From: Actinomycetota bacterium
GTDB lineage: Bacteria; Actinomycetota; Acidimicrobiia; Acidimicrobiales; Aldehydirespiratoraceae
Reading direction: 5' to 3'
NCBI GenBank assembly: GCA_012271125.1
Contig: JAAXHB010000073.1
Location: 971-12,535, forward strand
Length of the DNA: 11,565 nt
Within the stretch, counting starts at the first letter, position 1. Each line of letters begins with the position of its first letter. The notes beneath the pieces are model-generated. The model searched no databases. It was not told the origin of the DNA and saw only the letters and a program-made list of their open reading frames with translations. Shown here piece by piece: positions 7,539 through 11,565 of this stretch. Position numbers and translations under genes: made by a program.

Positions 7539-8858
7539 TTAGTTGATGTCAGGCGTTTTCTCCCACTCAGCGAGCTGTGCTAGTCGTTGCGAGGTGGTTG
7601 GGTCTTCGAAGGATTCATATGAGGCAAGCTCTGCGCGTCCGACCACATACCAGTGCACCTCATCGGGTCCGTCGGCGAGGCGCAGCGTTCGTTGGTTGGC
7701 GTACATGCGCGCTAGCGGCGACCATTGCGACACGCCGGTTGCGCCATGTATTTGTATGGCCTGGTCGATGATTTGACAGACCCGCTCGGGCACCATTGCC
7801 TTGACAGCGCTCACCCAGATGCGTGCTTCGGCATTGCCGAGGGTGTCCATGGCTTTGGCGGCTCGCAGCACCATTAGGCGCATTGCCTCGATTTCTGTGC
7901 GTGCCCTGGCAATGGTTTCAATGTTGCCACCGAGCTGTGCCAACGGTTTGCCAAAGGCTTCGCGGCTCATGCCGCGCTGAATCATCAGGTCGAGTGCTTT
8001 TTCTGCCGCGCCGATTGAGCGCATGCAGTGATGTATTCGCCCCGGTCCGAGGCGTAGTTGTGAAATTTCAAAGCCGCGGCCTTCGCCTAGCAGGATGTTT
8101 TCTTTTGGTACTCGCACGTCGTTGAGACGGATGTGCATGTGCCCGTGCGGGGCGTCGTCGGCTCCGAATACATGCATCGGGCCGATGACTTCCACTCCGG
8201 GTGTGTCCATTGGCACAAGAATCTGTGACTGACGACGATGCGGTGGCCCGTCGGGGCTGGTCATCACCATGGCGATCATGATTTTGCAGCGCGGGTCGCC
8301 GGCACCTGAGATGTAGTACTTCTCTCCGTTGATGACCCATTCGTCGCCGTCTAGAACGGCGCTGGTTGCGATGTTTTTGGCATCGGAGCTCGCCAAGGTT
8401 GGTTCGGTCATCGCAAAACATGACCTGATTTCGCCAGCTAGAAGCGGCTTGAGCCATTGTTCTTTTTGTTCGGGGGTGCCGACCCGTTCTAGAACTTCCA
8501 TGTTGCCGGTGTCGGGTGCGCTGCAGTTCAAACATTCTGAAGCAATCGGATTCTTGCCTAGCTCTGCGGCTATGTAGGCATAGTCAAGATTGCTCAAGCC
8601 TTCACCGGTTTGGGAATCGGGCAAGAAGAAGTTCCACAGCCCGGCCTGGCGCGCCTTGGCCTTGAGCCCATCCAATAGCTCCAGTTGCCCTTCCCCATAC
8701 CCCCACCGCTCCCCCCGCTCCAGACCTAGCTCAAAAAAGTGGCTCGTGACTGGCTCCACCTCATCGGCAACAAAAGAACGAACAGCCTCATAAAGCGGCC
8801 GCGCCGCTTCCGACATCGATAAATCAAAAGATCCAAAACCTCCCTCTAGCGCTGTCAC
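7539..8858 (-). CDS. Acyl-CoA dehydrogenase, ACAD10/ACAD11-like (FadE2-like)
   Basis: FAD-dependent enzyme expected to form a 2,3-enoyl-CoA from an acyl-CoA and pass electrons to an electron-transfer flavoprotein. The N-terminal helical domain covers about 12-145. The flavin/substrate motif FAMTEP is at 148-153, followed by SSDA and the strand VINGEKYYISGAG (175-187). GEGRGFEISQLRLGPGRIHHC (258-278) and LADGPDEVH (394-402) are characteristic of the ACAD10/11 group. At the position of the usual catalytic Glu of medium-chain enzymes this protein has Asp396, which I recall as common to that group. The start is GTG; no ATG precedes Met15, and FDLSMSEAARPL at 11-22 looks like the normal family N-terminus, so the GTG is preferred. 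It sits 89 bases before the synthetase gene. Natural substrate is unknown; ACAD10/11 relatives act on unusual, including 4-hydroxylated, acyl chains. Confidence 0.93.
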   Translation of the reverse strand: MTALEGGFGSFDLSMSEAARPLYEAVRSFVADEVEPVTSHFFELGLERGERWGYGEGQLELLDGLKAKARQAGLWNFFLPDSQTGEGLSNLDYAYIAAELGKNPIASECLNCSAPDTGNMEVLERVGTPEQKEQWLKPLLAGEIRSCFAMTEPTLASSDAKNIATSAVLDGDEWVINGEKYYISGAGDPRCKIMIAMVMTSPDGPPHRRQSQILVPMDTPGVEVIGPMHVFGADDAPHGHMHIRLNDVRVPKENILLGEGRGFEISQLRLGPGRIHHCMRSIGAAEKALDLMIQRGMSREAFGKPLAQLGGNIETIARARTEIEAMRLMVLRAAKAMDTLGNAEARIWVSAVKAMVPERVCQIIDQAIQIHGATGVSQWSPLARMYANQRTLRLADGPDEVHWYVVGRAELASYESFEDPTTSQRLAQLAEWEKTPDIN

Positions 8859-8887
8859 CTCAGACCCAGACCTTCACTTTTTGGTGC

Positions 8888-9027
8888 GCGAGTTGGGCTG
8901 GCATGTAGGGGCGAGGTTGGAAAGTTTTTTCTGTGACGTTGAGCGGTGGCGAGTTGGGCTGGCGGGCTTGAATGCGCGCAACCGCGTTTAGCGTGAGCAC
9001 ATTCAAGGCCGATAAAGGCCAACTCGC
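8888..9027. repeat. Repeat-rich intergenic element with nested inverted repeats
   Basis: The 172 bases between the small membrane protein and the acyl-CoA dehydrogenase contain no gene. GCGAGTTGGGCTGGC occurs twice in direct orientation (8888-8902 and 8949-8963), 61 bases apart. CCAACTCGC at 9019-9027 is the inverse complement of the first nine bases of both. Inside lies a further inverted repeat, CTTGAATGCGC (8967-8977) with GCACATTCAAG (8997-9007). In the minus-strand RNA this makes an 11-pair stem with one U-G wobble and a 19-base loop. The single inverted arm could pair with either direct copy, so two mutually exclusive folds are possible. It may be a processing or termination region after the dnaB operon, or a leader of the dehydrogenase mRNA. 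No T-run follows the inner stem. Confidence 0.65.
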
Positions 9028-9030
9028 AGC

Positions 9031-9249
9031 TCACGAACTAGACACCAGGGTGGCGAGGGCCCAAATGGAGGCGATGATGCCGATGACGGCATAGGCGATG
9101 CTGCGTGCTTTGGGCGCGGAGGGTAAGTCGTTGTCACGGTGTTTCCCAGGAGGCTTCACGAGCGCAGCAATATTGCCAACAGCCATAGCAGCCCCTAGAG
9201 CCAGCACGAGCCACGCCAAAATATCTGCCCCCCCTAGGAAATCGTTCAC
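9031..9249 (-). CDS. Small protein with two membrane segments, unknown function
   Basis: A 72-residue protein with hydrophobic helices at about 9-31 and 50-70. They are joined by a short polar loop rich in Lys and Arg (VKPPGKHRDNDLPSAPKAR region). By the positive-inside rule the loop should face the cytoplasm with both termini outside. Its GTG start overlaps the dnaB stop in a GTGA junction, so it is most likely translated by coupling to dnaB. I do not recognise the family and see no catalytic motif. The coding assignment rests on the clean two-helix pattern and the overlap; a dnaB link may be mere operon convenience. Confidence 0.7.
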   Translation of the reverse strand: MNDFLGGADILAWLVLALGAAMAVGNIAALVKPPGKHRDNDLPSAPKARSIAYAVIGIIASIWALATLVSSS

Positions 9250-10721
9250 ATGTCCTCGTCGGGTGCCATGTCGTCATAGGGCGTGTTCGTGCCGGGGATG
9301 TTGTCGAACTTGGTGAAGCGGCGCACGAATGCCAGCCTGACTGTTTCCAGCGGGCCGTGTCGGTTTTTGGCAATGATGATTTCCGCTTCGTCTTGTAGTG
9401 CCTGAGGGGCGTCATCTTCGTCGGGTGAGTCGGTGCTTGAAATCAACAAGACAACGTCGGCGTCTTGTTCGATGGCACCTGATTCGCGCAGGTCGGCTAG
9501 CTGTGGTCGTCGTGAGCGTCGTTGTTCAAGGTTTCGTGACAGTTGCGACAGTGCCACGACCGGACACTTCATTTCACGTGCCAGCACCTTGAGACTGCGC
9601 GATATCTCCGCCACTTCGACTTGACGATTGTCGGCGCTGCGTCGCCCTGTCATTAATTGTAAATAGTCGATGACGATGAGGCCTAGCGCGCCTACGTCTT
9701 TGTCGCTAGCGAGTCGGCGTGCCCGGCCACGGATTTCGGTGACGGTGAGGTTGGGGTTGTCGTCGATCCAAAGCGGCGCGCTTTCCATTTTGCCAACAGC
9801 GGCGGTGAGCGAACCCCATTCAGATTCGGTGACCTGTCCGGAGCGCAGCCGTTGTAGCTCGACTTTGGCTTCGGAGCTAAGCAGTCGCTGGGCGATCTCG
9901 AAGTGGCTCATTTCCAGGGAGAACAACAGCACCGGTTTCTGGTCGACGAATGCAGCGTGGTGCACCATGCCAAGAGCGAACGATGACTTGCCCATGCCGG
10001 GGCGAGCGCCGACTATGTAAAGGCTGCTTTCTTGGAGGCCGTGTAGGTGCTGGTCTAGGTCGGTGTAGCCCGAGGACACGCCGGTTATCGGGGTCTCGGC
10101 GGCATACATGGCCTCGATGCGGGTGAATGCGTCGTGGAGCACTTCGTTGATGGGTTTGGTGAAGTTGCCGAGTCGATCCTGCGATATTTGGTAGACAAGG
10201 TTTTCGGCCCAGTCGACGGTTTCGGTGACGTCTTCGGGATTTTCGTATGCCCGCTCTGCGATGACATCAGCGGTTTCGATCAGAGTTCGCAATATGTAGG
10301 TGCCGCGCACGATTTGCGCATAGGACGCTGCGTTTGACGCTGCTGGGGTGCGCACCTGTAATGCGTGGAGTCCGTCGAGTCCGCCGAGGGCTTCGAGGGT
10401 TTCGCTGCCGTCTAGAGCGGCGCTGATCGTGATGGCGTCGACCGGTTCGCCGTTGACATAGCGACTATGCATGGCACGGAACAACTCGGCGTGTGCTGGT
10501 CGGTGGAAGTGATCGGCGTCGACGATGTCGAACGCCACCGCGAGTGCTTCTCGGGTGAGCAGCATCGCTCCGAGCAGCGACTCTTCGGCTAGAAGGTTTT
10601 GTGGCGGAACGCGGACGCCTTTGCCGGCTGCTTTTTTGGGTCCGGTACCTAGTCGAGTGAACTCGTTGGTACCTGTCCTTGTTGTTTTTGTTGTTTCTGT
10701 TTGAAGCGATCCTGTTGCCAT
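9246..10721 (-). CDS. dnaB: Replicative DNA helicase DnaB
   Basis: Hexameric ATP-driven helicase that unwinds DNA at the replication fork. Counted from the ATG at 10721 (491 residues), a disordered Thr-rich N-terminus of about 35 residues comes first. The primase-interacting N-domain starts at VPPQNLLAEESLLGAML (about 38-54). Walker A GARPGMGKS is at 238-246, Walker B LIVIDY at 348-353, SQLSRNLEQR at 392-401, RESGAIEQDADVV at 412-424 and KNRHGP with the arginine finger at 452-457. These motifs are uninterrupted, so there is no intein, unlike several actinobacterial dnaB genes. An in-frame TTG at 10739, with GAAGG close by, would add six residues and remains possible. The gene follows rplI, the usual bacterial arrangement. 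Confidence 0.96.
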   Translation of the reverse strand: MATGSLQTETTKTTRTGTNEFTRLGTGPKKAAGKGVRVPPQNLLAEESLLGAMLLTREALAVAFDIVDADHFHRPAHAELFRAMHSRYVNGEPVDAITISAALDGSETLEALGGLDGLHALQVRTPAASNAASYAQIVRGTYILRTLIETADVIAERAYENPEDVTETVDWAENLVYQISQDRLGNFTKPINEVLHDAFTRIEAMYAAETPITGVSSGYTDLDQHLHGLQESSLYIVGARPGMGKSSFALGMVHHAAFVDQKPVLLFSLEMSHFEIAQRLLSSEAKVELQRLRSGQVTESEWGSLTAAVGKMESAPLWIDDNPNLTVTEIRGRARRLASDKDVGALGLIVIDYLQLMTGRRSADNRQVEVAEISRSLKVLAREMKCPVVALSQLSRNLEQRRSRRPQLADLRESGAIEQDADVVLLISSTDSPDEDDAPQALQDEAEIIIAKNRHGPLETVRLAFVRRFTKFDNIPGTNTPYDDMAPDEDM

Positions 10722-10795
10722 CGGGCGTGAGATTAGCAAGGCACCTTCAGTGCTGCCAAATCGGACAGACTATGGTTCTAGCTCAGCCCATTTCA

Positions 10796-10838
10796 TGTGA
10801 ATATGTCTGTGGGCATTCTGTGGACTGCCTGTGGAAAA
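10796..10838 (-). promoter_or_regulatory. Phased DnaA-box-like array upstream of dnaB
   Basis: CTGTGG occurs at 10807-10812, 10818-10823 and 10829-10834, exactly 11 bases apart, and a related TGTGA starts at 10796, 12 bases before the next. On the minus strand the nine-mers read TTTTCCACA, CAGTCCACA, ATGCCCACA and ATATTCACA. Compared with the actinobacterial DnaA box TTGTCCACA these carry one, two, two and three mismatches. One turn of helix between sites suits cooperative binding. The array lies about 75-117 bases before the dnaB ATG. Regulation of dnaB by DnaA or another TCCACA-binding protein is inference. Confidence 0.5.
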
Positions 10839-10862
10839 TTGGTGGTCTGTGTCTAGTCGCTG

Positions 10863-10878
10863 CGCGCAAAACGGCGCG
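10863..10878 (-). terminator. Short GC hairpin just after rplI, possible weak terminator
   Basis: CGCGC and GCGCG flank a six-base loop, beginning only six bases past the L9 stop. The stem is short and no T-run follows on the minus strand, so it may only attenuate or mark the 3' end of the ribosomal-protein message. The weak evidence leaves readthrough into dnaB open. Confidence 0.35.
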
Positions 10879-10883
10879 ATCAA

Positions 10884-11330
10884 CTATTCGGCTGTGACTG
10901 AAATTGTGGCGGGGACGTTTACTTCTTCGTGGAGTTGGAAGTTGACCGTGTAGATGCCGAGCTCGCGGATCGGGTTCTTGATGATGACTGACTTGGGGTC
11001 AACGGTGACGCCGAGTTGTTCGGCGATTGCGTCAACAATAAGTGCCGGTGTCACCGACCCATAGAGGTTGCCGGTGTCGGTTGCTTTAGCGATGACGTTG
11101 ATCTCGGTTGGGGCGAGCCGCTGCGCGATGGCTTCGGCTTCAAGCTGGCTTTCGGCTCGTGCTTTCATTGCGGCACGCTGCATGGCTTCGGCTTGGCGTT
11201 GCGCACCCCGCGAGGCACGCAGCGCCAGACCGCGCGGCATTAAATAGTTGCGGGCGTAACCCGCTGCCACGTCGCAGATGTCGCCTTTTCTGCCGATGCC
11301 CTCGACGTCGGTGCGAAGCAAGACCTTCAT
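10884..11330 (-). CDS. rplI: 50S ribosomal protein L9
   Basis: Structural protein binding 23S rRNA at the base of the L1 stalk. The 148-residue length is standard. The N-domain shows the family pattern MKVLLRTDVEGIGRKGD at 1-17, then VAAGYARNYLMPRGLAL (21-37), which carries the rRNA-binding Gly, Tyr, Arg and Asn residues. A long charged helix rich in Ala, Gln and Glu links it to the C-domain, which begins near 78 and includes GNLYGSVTPALIVDAI. The ATG lies in a TGATG junction, sharing one base with the stop of the preceding acidic gene, so translation is probably coupled. dnaB follows after a leader. Confidence 0.97.
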   Translation of the reverse strand: MKVLLRTDVEGIGRKGDICDVAAGYARNYLMPRGLALRASRGAQRQAEAMQRAAMKARAESQLEAEAIAQRLAPTEINVIAKATDTGNLYGSVTPALIVDAIAEQLGVTVDPKSVIIKNPIRELGIYTVNFQLHEEVNVPATISVTAE

Positions 11331-11565
11331 CAGGACTCAACCTTGTCATCATCCGCGCTCGTGCCGTTGTCGTCATCGACATCATTCGCGGCGTCGTCAG
11401 AGTCATCATCAGTATTGTCGTCATCCATAATGGCATCATCGATGCCGTCGTCGTCAGCACCGATGCTCGTGGCGTCGTCGCCATCAAAGACATCTGCCAT
11501 TGCTTCCAAGTCAGCGTCCATCGGCTCGTCGCCGGCATCGTCAACGTCAGCGTCAACATCACCGG
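11330..11565 (-). CDS. C-terminal part of an Asp-rich protein preceding rplI (5' end outside window)
   Basis: The frame is open from the stop at 11330 to the window edge, giving 77 visible residues. About half are Asp or Glu, arranged as repeated D-D-D and D-D-A/N/G clusters, with no hydrophobic core, so this stretch should be disordered and strongly negative. An internal Met at 11521 exists, but the frame and the acidic composition continue upstream of it, so it is not the likely start. The stop shares a base with the rplI start. In actinobacteria the gene before rplI is normally rpsR or lies near ssb. The end (ADDDKVES) lacks the DDxPF tip of SSB, so an acidic extension of S18 or another operon protein is possible. 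Identity remains open. Confidence 0.6.
   Translation of the reverse strand, partial: GDVDADVDDAGDEPMDADLEAMADVFDGDDATSIGADDDGIDDAIMDDDNTDDDSDDAANDVDDDNGTSADDDKVES

Noticed and set aside
9246..10721. Possible intein in DnaB, as in several actinobacteria
   Set aside because: Walker A, Walker B and the downstream helicase motifs follow at normal spacing and the total length is that of an uninterrupted DnaB.
10848..10856. A fifth TGTG site as an extra DnaA-like box
   Set aside because: It lies 18 bases from the last site, out of the 11-base phase, and CTAGACACA is too far from the box consensus.
11140..11562. Long Met/Thr-rich open frame on the minus strand overlapping the acidic gene and rplI
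   Set aside because: It is the out-of-frame reading of Asp-rich GAT/GAC codons, has no plausible fold and overlaps the certain rplI gene.

Overview
The window looks like chromosomal DNA of an actinobacterium of moderate G+C content, most likely from the Acidimicrobiia (Ilumatobacter/Microthrix-like). This rests on the lipoprotein style of the binding protein, the rplI-dnaB pairing, the fatty-acid gene types and GTG starts. The class assignment is inference by family resemblance, not a computed placement. All recognisable genes lie on the minus strand, so transcription runs from the high-coordinate end to the low end. No gap between genes exceeds about 170 bases. I see no tRNA, rRNA, CRISPR array, insertion sequence or phage gene.

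Housekeeping half (about 9030-11565). In transcription order: the C-terminal part of an extremely Asp-rich protein cut by the window edge, then rplI (ribosomal protein L9) starting in a TGATG stop/start junction, then a 144-162 base leader, then dnaB (replicative helicase, no intein), then a 72-residue protein with two membrane segments whose GTG start overlaps the dnaB stop. The rplI-dnaB leader holds three CTGTGG motifs exactly 11 bases apart plus a fourth related motif. On the dnaB sense strand they read as DnaA-box-like NNNTCCACA elements.

Lipid/carboxylate uptake half (about 7-8858). After a 172-base intergenic region rich in direct and inverted repeats come an ACAD10/11-type acyl-CoA dehydrogenase, a long-chain acyl-CoA synthetase (FadD/FACS type), and a complete HAAT-type (Liv) ABC importer in the order LivH permease, LivM permease, substrate-binding lipoprotein, LivF ATPase, LivG ATPase. 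The synthetase stop is directly followed by the livH start and livF overlaps livG by 4 bases, so the genes are likely co-transcribed. A strong GC hairpin just after the binding-protein gene probably sets its expression apart from the ATPases.

Taken together, the module could import a carboxylic acid, activate it to its CoA thioester and start its beta-oxidation. The importer should therefore not be assumed to carry branched-chain amino acids only. I found no clearly new protein system. The most interesting points are non-coding: the phased DnaA-like array before dnaB and the repeat-rich element at 8888-9027.
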